Origin: Smittium culicis
Lineage: Eukaryota > Kickxellomycota > Harpellomycetes > Harpellales > Legeriomycetaceae
Length of the DNA stretch: 25,065 nt
Direction of reading: 5' to 3'
Assembly: GCA_001970855.1 (NCBI GenBank)
Contig: LSSN01006103.1
Coordinates: 1 to 25,065 of the forward strand
Position numbers and translations under genes: made by a program. Position 1 is the first letter of the stretch; every line of letters begins with the position of its first letter. The notes under the pieces were generated by a model, which did not search any database, had not been told where the DNA came from, and worked only from the letters and a program-made list of their open reading frames with translations. Shown one piece after another: positions 10,667 to 20,657 of the stretch.

Positions 10667-11084
10667 ATGGGTCAATGCTGGAGAAAGGCGAAAGAAATGT
10701 ATGGGAATGAAAAAATACCTCTTGATTCCGTAGTTGATTATATTAGACATTTGGTTTGTGGTATAAATTTAAGCAAAGAACAGGGGGGAATATTCGGGGC
10801 AGGGCAAAATGATGACGAGATTCCGAAAACGAGATGTGAAATTGAAGACGATCTAGCTGCAGAAAAATCGACTAAGCTAAAGGTATCAATTCTGTAAAGT
10901 AGTTTTAGACTTTCAACAAATTTAATATCAGAGAGAAGAGATTGATAAGTTAATTATAAAGGCTAATCAGAAATTGGAATCTAATCAGGAAATTAAATCA
11001 AAAATTTTTTTTATTAACAGCCCACAAAAACTAACTGATTCAAACTTAAATTTGATTTCTTGGCCCAAATCAAAATATAAATAA
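10667..11084 (+). CDS. Small two-exon protein of unknown function with an N-terminal MGQC
   Basis: Exons 10667-10882 and 10932-11084 give 122 residues. The 49-nt intron (GTATCA...ATCAG) is short but keeps the frame. Without splicing the frame stops at 10897. Splicing joins KSTKLK to REEIDKLIIKANQKLESNQE, a continuous charged helical stretch that looks like a coiled coil. The protein starts MGQCWRKAK: Gly2 plus Cys4 and nearby basic residues are compatible with N-myristoylation and palmitoylation, though the usual Ser/Thr at position 6 is absent. It has no membrane segment. The middle (GGIFGAGQNDDEIPKTRCEI) looks disordered and acidic. I do not recognise the family. The base composition is less AT-rich than the flanks, which supports coding. 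It is divergent from OXA1 and convergent with the VTC1-like gene. Confidence 0.6.
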
Positions 11085-11311
11085 ACTGAAATTATAAATT
11101 CTCATAGGTAAACATGCGAATTAAATTGCATAAATTTCTGGTAAGTGTCTGAATAAGCTAATATTTTATTTAGAATATAATATAGCATTTGATAGTATTT
11201 TAATAAAAATGTATAAAATTTTGATGAGAAGCTTATAGTATAATAATATCAGGTTAATATAATAATCAAATAATAGATAATGTGAAGCAAAGGCGGCGAT
11301 AATAAGATTTT

Positions 11312-11744
11312 TCAAGATTTTGATGATAAGACGGCTATAATTACAGTGGTGATAATAAAGAAACCAATGACACAGATTGGAAGAAATTGGTTGTCTAAAA
11401 TAGAATAGATCGATTAGCTATTTAGTATTGATACTTTTGATAGAAGAAATAGAAATAGTAATAATATACTTACAGAATGAACCTCTTTCGTCGATTGATA
11501 TTCTTTTTGCTTTATTGATAAATGAGAAATATGAGCTTAGAATGATCGTAAATGCACCTATTTCCAATATCGCGGAGGCAATATAAACTGATCGAATTTG
11601 AGGCCCAAAGTTGAGCAATGTTAAACCTAAGCCACTAATTGTTACTGAAAGCTGTAGCCATTTAATCAGAGTTCTTTCGTTTGCGAGAAAGCTTTTGATG
11701 CGAGAGGTTGAAAAGATATCTAGATCAGCTTGGTTCGAACTCAT
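11312..11744 (-). CDS. VTC1: VTC1-like three-helix DUF202 protein
   Basis: Two exons, 11474-11744 and 11312-11394, give 117 residues; yeast Vtc1 has 129. Exon 1 alone ends after a translated intron beginning with a perfect GTAAGT. Removing the 79-nt intron (phase 1) adds YNQFLPICVIGFFIITTVII, which supplies the missing third membrane helix. The hallmark SFLANERTLIKWLQLS matches the [14 protein letters not shown] of VTC4 here, including the conserved NER before helix 1. GLTLLNFG is the DUF202 helix 1-2 turn. The helix 2-3 loop is divergent: ERGSFYNQFLP stands where VTC4 has GPYDDRLGP. From family knowledge, Vtc1 packs with the DUF202 domains of Vtc4 and Vtc2/3 to form the vacuolar-membrane channel for polyphosphate. 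It could instead be a diverged Vtc1 paralogue, with a canonical copy elsewhere. Confidence 0.78.
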
Positions 11745-13197
11745 TCTATAAAATATATATATATGTAAGAATCTGTGCTTCTGATCGTGGAGAAATGCGT
11801 GCTATAAATTCTTACAACCTTTTTTGTATAGAATTCCAAAATTTGGTATACTCTTAGTAGTGATGGTTGGAGAAAGAGGATATTATATTCCGCTAATTTC
11901 TTGAAATTCGCTACAAGTCTTGCCCTTTAATATTTTTTAGATTTTTCCAGAGCTATTGGGAATATCTACGTTTAAAATATAAAAAAAATAAAATTAAGAG
12001 CCAGCCTTATTAGCACACACGCTCTAGCACTTTGTATTTGCCTGTAATTAATGCTTAGACGAATTAAATTTTAGAATCTCTACTATTGCATTCTATTTGC
12101 ACATTTCCACCGCCTTTGCTAATAATAAAGAATAATATTCAGCCAACCAGCTGTAAAAACATAGCCAATAGTTTTAATGACTCGTAAATGAGCTGAAAAA
12201 TACCGAGGCTGCTACTGGCTTACGATTTCAGCCCACGCAATACTTTATTAGCTATTCTATTACATAACCAAAACAATATTTGAAACAAAACGTGCATCAA
12301 ACAATTCGTAATTAGTCTTAGTAAATGATTTCAATTTTTTTGATTATATATTACTAGTATAATTTTTTAAAAGTTACAACCAGTAAATAAACAGGCATTC
12401 AAGGTCATTGCACTAATTGAAATTATTTTCTACACCCTGCACATTCAACTTGCGTAAAAAACAGTCATATTCACCACAGATAGGTTTTCAAGTACTACTA
12501 TCATCTAACTAAGCTAGTTAGTATTGTCCTAGTAGTTGCAATTTAGACTATAAATTTGCTGACCACGATAAAGAAATTCATTTAAACCTTATTAAGTTAA
12601 CCCTTTCCCGTCCAACACTCTTTAAAAAAAACAAATTTATTGATTCGATAGCCATTTATAAGATTCTTTATTATTTGCTTTTATTTTGAACTATATCAAT
12701 ATATCTTAAGGCCTCGGAATTAATCGATTATCATTGAACGCGGTTGACGATATTTGGTCATCCAAAAATACTCTACCGCGCAGGAAAGGGTTAATAAAAT
12801 TGTAACACGAACTGATTCAATAAATTAAATAAAAAACTCGTGTAGATATTTTGATACATTTTTATATTCTAAACTAGGTTTTACATGTAGCATAGACTGT
12901 ATTCAATTTAATATATTTATTTCATACGCAATTTTTGTGATACAAAAAGAATAGTAATACGTTTTTAAAAAGCCAGGTCTCATTTCTTGTTATCATATGT
13001 TCATAAAAATGATCAATTAAACATATAAAATTATATATCTTCCTATATCTACCGATATTTTAATATGCTAAATGATTTATGCTGTTATCGCGAGTGAATA
13101 TATATTCTATAACCAACGTTAAATGTTAACTTTCGATCCTTGAGGTCAACACTGTTGTCGCAAGAGTTGTATTTCAATATTTAATTACCTGAACATG
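11745..13197. other. 1.45 kb spacer with a piggyBac-type MITE
   Basis: It lies between the start of the VTC1-like gene and the 3' end of the Vtc2/3-type gene, both on the minus strand, so it must include the VTC1-like promoter at its left side. The only structured item I can support is the short inverted-repeat element at 12601-12790. The 12000-12240 part is somewhat less AT-rich, but no frame in it is convincing. Confidence 0.5.
12601..12790. mobile_element. piggyBac-type MITE flanked by TTAA
   Basis: A 190-bp non-coding element. Its left end reads CCCTTTCCCGTCC. Its right end, on the other strand, reads CCCTTTCCTGCGC, so the terminal inverted repeat has 8 perfect bases plus partial extension. 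Both ends abut TTAA (12597-12600 and 12791-12794), the fixed target-site duplication of piggyBac transposons, whose ends commonly start CCCTTT or CCCTTTGCC. There is no transposase, so it would be moved by an enzyme encoded elsewhere. Boundaries and TTAA copies are seen directly; the superfamily is assigned from these hallmarks. Confidence 0.65.
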
Positions 13198-15677
13198 CTA
13201 TAAATTCTTGAATTTTAGATAAAAATTAAACGATATTGAAGCAAACAACATAATAACAACAACACTCGGCCCAAAAATGTCGTGATATAACCCCGTTCGC
13301 CTCGTATCGAGCTTGACTGCTCTTAAATGGAATAATATAAGTGAATATAGCATTAGACTCATACTTATGATCGTAAATATTGAACCTGCTTTTCTGCTGG
13401 ATTCTTTTCCGAAATTCAGTAAGCCCAGAGACAATGATACCATTAGAGTTGAAAGATTCAGCCACGAAATAAAAGTTCTTTCATTTGAAAAATATACCTT
13501 TTCATCCACCTTCATATTCGCGTTTATATTGACCTTTTTTGTTTCGATATCTTTTAAACAATCAGTCAAATTCGAGCTATGCATGCTATTATTTTCAAAG
13601 AAGCACGACTGCGATCTTTTTGCCATATTGTAATAATCGGAATTGGTTTTACTACTGTGCGAATTGCGCCTTTTCAATATTTCGAATGGGCTTGGGCTTA
13701 TTTTCTTGTTGAAAAAATATGTATATCGACCAGATCTAATAGTTTCGCTCGACCCATGGCTCGTATTGAACTCTGAAGATTCTCTACTGGGCATCTTTCT
13801 TTGGTTAATTGAACCATAATCCGGCCCACTTATCCCAACATAATTGAATAACGAAAAATCAGAAACTGGTCTCAACTTATAAAAACTATTTGTAAAATAG
13901 TCGAATTTTTTTGCCTCTGCACCTTTGATGCAACTTTTATCCATAAATCTTTCTATTTGAGAGGTCTAAAAAAGTTATAGTTAAAATGATGCAATAATTA
14001 CTTTAAAATTCAAAAAAAAATTAGTATAATATTTTTTTTTGTTATTATATAAATAATTACCCAAGGAGGCAGGAGAAACGCTCTTTCTTTCAACAGCCAA
14101 GATACACCATGTAAAAATTCATTGAATTTAGGAACTGGATTCACAAGCTGACTATGTATGAGGTTATTTACCCACACTGGGATATTTGAGCCACTTTCGC
14201 TTTTGATTTCAACGCTTAAAATTGCGTACGGGAATCTGAATATGTCGCTTTCCGGAAGCTGGGGAAAAGGATAATCACCATTTATGTCCGTTCTTTTCCA
14301 GTTAAACCCGGCTCTTTCTATGCCATCAAAATTGTCTTCTCTAATCATACACACCTCAGTGTCCAGGTTTACTTTTATTGAAGAGTTCTCAGATATTTGA
14401 AAAGTAGTTCTATTACAAAAAGTTCTAAGAACTGATTTCCAAAAAAAAAAAAAAAAAGCGTAATTATTTAGTATAATTAATTGTGATGACAAAATTTAAT
14501 TGAAATTTATTTATGTAAAAATAAATTTATGTATATGTATAGATATTAGCACTATATAAATTTGCTTAATTCTTACCAGGTACAAGCTTCTTCTCTTTGA
14601 CATTAAATATGATTTCATTTGGCAAAATTCCGTTTACATTATTACTAGGAGTTTCTTTACATCCATTTAACTCTTTATCTCCTGGGCTAAAATTCCCTGA
14701 TAGATACGAATTAATATGCTTTTCTTTGATAGAAAATTGTTCATTCACGCATTTCAAACCTTCGTGACATGCGCTATGCTTTTCTCTTTCCACAAAAGTA
14801 TCAGGTTTCTTCTCCTCGCCATACCAAAATATCTTTATTAGCTCTGAATTTTCTATCCTTTCGATCCTATCCCTGTATAGATCAAGGTTTTTATTATCGA
14901 AATATACGTTTGTTAAACTTGAACTAGTTTTATCGTTTTTGTTTTTTCGTAATAGAAGAACAGGGATATTTTTTAGTATATAGAGCTTTAATTCCATTAC
15001 ATTTTCTGGGTAAACCCAATAGCTTGTCTTTTGCACCACCATGCTTTTATGACTTTCCCCTTCATTATTCAAATCTCTAGAAGTGATCCTCATATTATCT
15101 CTCACAATTTTGTAGAGGCCAGACAATTCATTCAGTAGCGCATCAAAGCTTTCCCTGAAAAATGTTGTGTTGTTGACTTTTTGGGCAAAAATAGGGTTAG
15201 ATAAAAAATCCACCTTCTTGTCATGTTCCTTCACTAGTCGCACCAATGCAGTGAAATTTATTCTTGTGTATTTTGCCAGTTCATTAACTTGTGAGATGAT
15301 TGCATCTATCTCTTCCTGTATTATGCGCAATTGGTCTACTTTGATTTCTCTAGGCCGCCTACTCTTATTCAGCAAATCTACTGTGATTTTTATTTCGTCT
15401 AAATTTTCTTTAATTTTCGTTATTTTGTCTTTTTGAAAAGATTCAACCTATTATCAATTATAAATATCATTGTAGCTTGTATCTTTATGTATAATATTTG
15501 TTAGAGACCAACCTTTTTAATCTCGCCATCTAGCCGTGAGATATATTCATCTTCATCTTCCTTGGTAAAGTTGCCTATTTCAAACTTTCTTGAAGCTTCT
15601 TTCAACCCATCATAATCTAGGTAGTAAAATTTCCATACATGCAGTACATTTTCCTTTAGAATTTCAGAAAACTTCAT
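13198..15677 (-). CDS. SPX-VTC-DUF202 protein of Vtc2/Vtc3 type (accessory VTC subunit)
   Basis: Four exons on the minus strand: 15513-15677, 14577-15447, 14061-14431, 13198-13965 (724 aa). Splice sites include GTAAGA and GTAATT donors, and all phases agree with the VTC4 gene. The SPX domain has [12 protein letters not shown] with Tyr22 and Lys26; the helix reads RLVKEHDK, so one sensor lysine is Glu. The tunnel domain aligns without gaps to VTC4 for most of its length but has altered catalytic positions: R260K, R262F, K277E, R365K, E418S, K420E, K450E. It retains E275, K287, R353 and K447. A Ser/Asn-rich linker leads to a complete DUF202 domain (KVYFSNERTFISWLNLS... LLNFG... FGPSVVVIMLF). 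In yeast only Vtc4 is the active polymerase, while Vtc2/Vtc3 are non-catalytic partners that decide localisation; this gene fits that role. Whether it is orthologous to Vtc2 or Vtc3 cannot be decided. Confidence 0.9.
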
Positions 15678-16062
15678 TTACTAAACTTATTTACGTGCAA
15701 AATAAGTATATAAAATTTTTTATTTTATATTTATTGTATTGAGCAAGATATTATAGATCGACAGGTGTCTTTTAATTCAGGCGATCTTTATTTATACGTC
15801 TTAAATAAAACTAGATATTTCTTTGTTAATGGAAGAGTTATAAGATGTTTTATAATTTTTTTTAAAATTACAAGTGATTAATGCTGAGTCTATATAAAAC
15901 TTATGAGAATATATTATACCATTAAATTTTCAATAACCAATACTCAATGTGTTCTACTTAGCAGTGCTAGCCTATTTTATATTGAAGTTGTCTAGAGTAT
16001 AGCTAATAGCTAATAGAATTGCTGTTTTGTATTAAGTCCTTGAGATTTATAGTTTTTTATCC

Positions 16063-16290
16063 CTACCTGATTTCCAAATTGTGGAGACCCTAAATTTTTT
16101 TGGCTATTTTAAGTTTACTGGCTTTTTTTTCTACTAAAAGTTCTCTTGTCTTTACTCTTGATGTGCTAAAATTTCATACCACAAATTGTCTCGATTTTTT
16201 TAACTTATAAATGTGCAAAACGTAGGAACTAGGTCCAGAATCATTAGCCCCATTCCCAGAGAGCGTAGGTCCATTCGCCACTAACAAGGA
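16063..16290 (+). mobile_element. Degenerate fragment resembling a Ty3/gypsy integrase
   Basis: Translated across frameshifts, this stretch gives FFGYFKFTGF, then STKSSLVFTLDVLKFHTTNC, then SRIISPIPRERRSIRH. The order and spacing recall the integrase zinc-binding region of Ty3/gypsy elements (GHFG-x-x-KT ... WP-x-M-x-x-DV ... C-x-x-C) followed by the linker GLL-x-P(L/I)P-x-P. The piece is less AT-rich than its surroundings. The zinc-ligand His and second Cys are not convincing. It would be a dead remnant. Identification is by eye only. Confidence 0.35.
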
Positions 16291-17919
16291 TAAATTATCT
16301 ATATATTAAAATTGCGTTACATAAATTTTGTTCAAGGGACTTTGGAATGTATTTTCTAAACTGCTATTATATTTAAGATATTAATATATTAATAGAAATA
16401 TTTATTTTATCAATTTAGGCTATATTAAAAAGAAGTTTTTTTTATTAATATAAATATCATTATTGAGCAATTTAATAAACAGCCAATGAAAATTTAATTC
16501 TTTAAAAATTCCCCTGCTCACACAGTTTTATTAATTATTTTTCATGTATAGTATTTTCTTTATTCTCATAGTTGTTAACGTGTGAAGACTATATTAAATT
16601 GCAATTATAGCTTATTAAACAAAATTTAGGTTCTATTTTTTATATCAGGCAATATTTTTATCACTTTAAAAGAAAAAATTTACGAGTCTAAAAAAGATAT
16701 TATCAGAAGGAGAGAATTATTATTCATTATATAAATAATGTTAAAAATAGCTTTAGTGAAAGTTTAGTACAATCTGAATTTATAAAAAAAAAAAAACAGA
16801 GTTTAAATGGCAGCTAGGTTTTAATGGTCGTGTTATTTGATACTGTTATTTTTTTATATTACAGGTGAGATATGCATCGTTAGTTCTTATTTTTTCGCTT
16901 GGGTATTTCAATATTAAAAAAAAATTCTGTACTTTTATCTAGAAAATTTAACGATTTTTATTTTTACAGGTATAAAAGGTAATATAGACTCGTGGGATAT
17001 TTAAATATGTACCCTTGCTTTTAATAAAGTTTATTGTTTTGGTTTGGTGTTTGTAAAGGCGTCTTGTTCAGTATATTCTAAATATAAAAAATTCAGAAAG
17101 TTAAAGAATAACTTTTAAAAATACCCACATTGACACTCTACTCGATGTATTTTTTATTTAATAATTTAATAAAATTTTTTTCAGCAATTTAAACACTGTT
17201 AAATATATAATTATGTTTTTACGCATATAATGATTAAGTATATTATTAATATGATTTATAACGATAAGAACTAAGCTCTATTCTTGGTTCGATTAACGAT
17301 TTTTTAAAACGCTTATCATGTTTGATTATTAAGGAATCAGGTGCTCAAATTATCTAAATAAGCTTTAATAAAGGATTTGTAAATACAAAAATTTACAAAG
17401 AGGCTTTTTAAATTGAAAATTTTATAAGAAAAGAATCTTTTAATAATGCACACTTCTTTGGAGATGAGTATCAGGCCCAAAATATATCCCTCCCACCCAT
17501 TTAGTAGTAGTATGTAGTGTTTAAGCGGATATTATAATTTTTAAATTTATTAATTATATTTGGGAATCTAAATTTATAAAGTTGTATGTGGAGTGGATAA
17601 TGATTGAGATGCCTGAGGTAAACTTTTTTTATGCAAGTATAATATTTTAATGGCTCTATATACCTAGCATCTTTCAATTTTAAAGAGCTAAAAATACATA
17701 TGAAGGTTTAATAACAGAATATTGATTTTTTTTTTTAATAGAATATTGAATTTTAAAAATAATAATAGATTTAATATTAATAAATTTTACATCTTTCAGC
17801 GATAATTGGATATTTTTGAGCTTTCAAAACTATTAAACCAGGTGACAAACTGAGCAATTAATATAACATGATAATAAATTATTAACCTTTTGCAATATCC
17901 ATCCAATAATTAATAATGT

Positions 17920-18237
17920 GTGTTTGGCTTCCCAGAAAGAATTAAACGAAATAGAGCTAAATTTCCTGGAACAAATCGCAGATTTTCAGAGATAACATGG
18001 TGGGTTCTAAACGAAGAAAGCACTTTGTTGCAATTTATAATTATTCGACTAATTATTTTATTTTATAGCTATAGTTATTATTGGAGGAATTGGCAAAGCA
18101 TTTCCATTCTTCTTTTAATTCTGAAAGTATTATTTGCTAAAAAAAGTCTAGATTAAATTTACTGGATAAATGTCAAATATGAAATTCCATTCACTGTAGC
18201 TCTTTAGCATAAAAGCGCTCTCTTAGTAAAGAATCTG
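17920..18237 (+). repeat. Diverged dispersed repeat, copy B (possible Tc1/mariner remnant)
   Basis: Partner of copy A at 3177-3420; the shared part begins at about 17998. This copy keeps a longer frame reading IKRNRAKFPGTNRRF and then EITWWVLNEESTLLQF. The frame resembles the R-x-KF ... W-x-x-V-x-x-SDEST stretch of Tc1/mariner transposases with the first catalytic Asp changed. Downstream of the motif the frame loses any resemblance, so it is not a functional gene. Confidence 0.45.
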
Positions 18238-18895
18238 CCATATGGTCTTGTTGACTTGCATTTAGTTTAGATATAATAAATGCTATAAATATCGCTGTGT
18301 TCTCAGTGTTCTTTTTCTTTTTTTAAGTGGCGTATTGTAGTAGTGTATATTATCAAATATCAGGCGATACATTTTTATGTTTATTATTTTATTTATTTTT
18401 ATACTGGGTGAAGGAGTAGTTAATATTATCTTTTTTTTTGTTATCATAAACATGCGTTTGTTTAAAATTATGTTAATTGGTTTCAGGATTATATTAAAAT
18501 AATTCTGTAAAAGTTACTAGTGCAAATTTTAAAACATTAGTGCTAATAAGTTTTATCATCAGACTATTATGCAAGTAAGCTTGAACATTTTTGGAGCAGA
18601 TATTTTTTTTATACTTACTCTGAGAATTGGTGCAAACAGTATCTTCCAATATCGCTACTTTTTTTGGAGCTTGGGGCCGATACTTTGTTTATATTTTTTA
18701 TATGTTTTTTGATAAACTAAGGATTCAATTTACTTATAGAATGCTAAATACGAGTTTAGGGTTTCTAGTATTAGTATGGAGATGAGGTTTTATATCGAGT
18801 TTAAGGAATAGTCGAATACAAAACTTATGGAGTTAAACTTGATCATTAAAAAAAAACGCTAATAATCATTTTACTGGGCTCATTATTGAGCCACT

Positions 18896-19141
18896 AGTTT
18901 TCCAAAAATGACTTTATAGAATTTGCGAACTTGCAAGTTAATTTTGTGTTTGGATCTGTTATGGTTAAGGTTAGTTGCAACAAACCTGTCAGGCAATAGA
19001 CAATTTATGTTGATTTTAAAAAAAGTTTTGATGACGTTTTTATTAAGACGAAAAAGTTGGCGGGGTAAGCGATTGTTCCAAATTTAAAAAGCTAGACAAC
19101 CTATTGGCCTGCATGATTTGTTAGCGAAGGTATTGATGTAT
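18896..19141 (+). mobile_element. Fossil of a non-LTR (LINE-type) reverse transcriptase
   Basis: The frame at 19006-19038 reads YVDFKKSFDDV, closely matching the LINE RT motif (F/Y)-x-D-(F/L)-KKAFD-x-V with its catalytic Asp. Upstream in the same frame, from about 18896, a stretch interrupted by one stop (FSKNDFIEFANLQVNFVFGS, then a region containing CNKPVRQ) fits the region before that motif. Downstream, in a shifted frame at 19088-19141, KARQPIGLHDLLAKVLMY recalls the RQG-x-P-x-SP-LLF motif. Stops and frameshifts show it is dead. Confidence 0.45.
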
Positions 19142-20657
19142 TAATGTCGACCTTTAATTTTAGCTTTTTTTTTTTTTCGATTTTAACCTTTATAGATACT
19201 GAGACAGTTACAGTATGAGCCAGTAATCTTTAGCTATCAGCACACGTGGTGTTTGTATCTAACTATTATTAAACTTCAGCAATAAATTCATTTAGGCATT
19301 ATCAGCTTTTTTTTTCAGCAATAAGAGGCTAATCAATAAATTTATTTTTTGTGGATAGACTTTATGCGTAGCTGATCAGATCATTGGAGTGTTTTTTGTG
19401 TAACTAGAATAATTACGGAATTTCTATTTTAAGGTGTACTAATTCGTTTAAATTTTATTACGAGCCAAAATTGTAGAATCCAGTTTTTGAAGTGGAACTA
19501 ATCATTGTATTAATTAAAATCTAAGGAAAAAAGCGAGATTTAAAGCATTATTAGATCTTTTGTTTATAGGCTCATAAACATGTGGATGGTAGTAATCAGA
19601 AAACTACATTTCTGAATATTTTATATAAGCGCAATAGCAAGAGTCTAGACACATCTATTCGCTACAGCTTGAATCCAAAAGTTATATTTCATATAGAGAT
19701 TATATAAGCAAATGCCTAGATATTTTTGTTATATAACTTAAAGATCCAGTGGCTTATCAAACCCTGTAAGTCGGTATTAGTTCTGTAAAGCTAAAAACGT
19801 TGGAATTAAAAAATAATTGCCAATTCTCTAGCCATATCAAGTCCAGTCAAATCAACGTGATATTTTAGCACTATAGAATATTTCCTCGACTAAAAGCAGC
19901 ATAATCAGGCTATTTAAATATAAAATGTGTCTCCGTGTTCATATGTCTTTTTAGTATGTGTAAAGATCATAGTAGATGCAAATCCACAATACTTTTTTCT
20001 ATTGTGAGGAGGAAAAGGGCATTAAAGTTTTGGTGTTATCTCGTGAGTTATGCTAACTATGATAGATTATTAAGCTTAATCAGCAATGATTCACTAGAGA
20101 GCCAATAATTAGCATATTTTCGGAGTTGTTTTGACGTTGCTGAAATGTCACGATTAAATCTATATTTTTTTTTAGTTAGTAGGCTAAAATTTTATCATAT
20201 TATAAGCTTTAGAAGCTAAAAAATAATTTGCTGATGAAAAAATATAACTGAGGAGTGCTTTAGCCAATGAGCTATTTGTGCGATGTAAATATATAAGCGA
20301 GGGGAAATCTAAATTTGTCGAATCAATAATTCGTGCGTTCGTGATAGGCCACAACTCCATAGTAAGTTAGCTCACTATCGGTTCTAGCCAATCAACGATT
20401 AATTCTTTCATAATGTCATTTGCGAGTATAAAATTTTTAATATATAAATTGGTTACTTGGGTTGTCTGGTAAGATAAAAAAATTTAAAGTTTCTAGAACT
20501 CTTTTTTAATAATATAAGGTTGTTTTATAAGTATACAACATCACCGCTGCCCTTAATTATTAATATTATATTTTATAAGGCTCACGACTCTATAATATTA
20601 CAATTGATACAACCTGTTTACTCGTCTCCAAATATTATACAAGTATAGGCTCCTAAA

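Larger units (their letters stand above)
15678..20657. other. 5 kb spacer between the divergent VTC genes, a graveyard of decayed mobile elements
   Basis: It separates the divergent starts of the Vtc2/3-type gene and VTC4, so both promoters lie at its edges. There is no intact gene. Three translatable fragments with frameshifts and stops resemble transposon proteins: about 16063-16290 (gypsy integrase), 17920-18237 (dispersed repeat copy B) and 18896-19141 (LINE reverse transcriptase). The rest is featureless AT-rich sequence. Confidence 0.55.

Noticed and set aside
13313..13776. Plus-strand open frames of 106 and 65 codons
   Set aside because: They lie opposite the last exon of the Vtc2/3-type gene, whose DUF202 domain is unmistakable. 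They are antisense shadows.
19243..19248. CACGTG, the core of the yeast Pho4 site that controls VTC genes, in the spacer upstream of VTC4
   Set aside because: It lies about 1.4 kb from the start codon, next to fossil transposon sequence, and no second copy occurs near any VTC promoter. Other copies fall inside OXA1 and VTC4 coding sequence. A single six-base match is not evidence of regulation.
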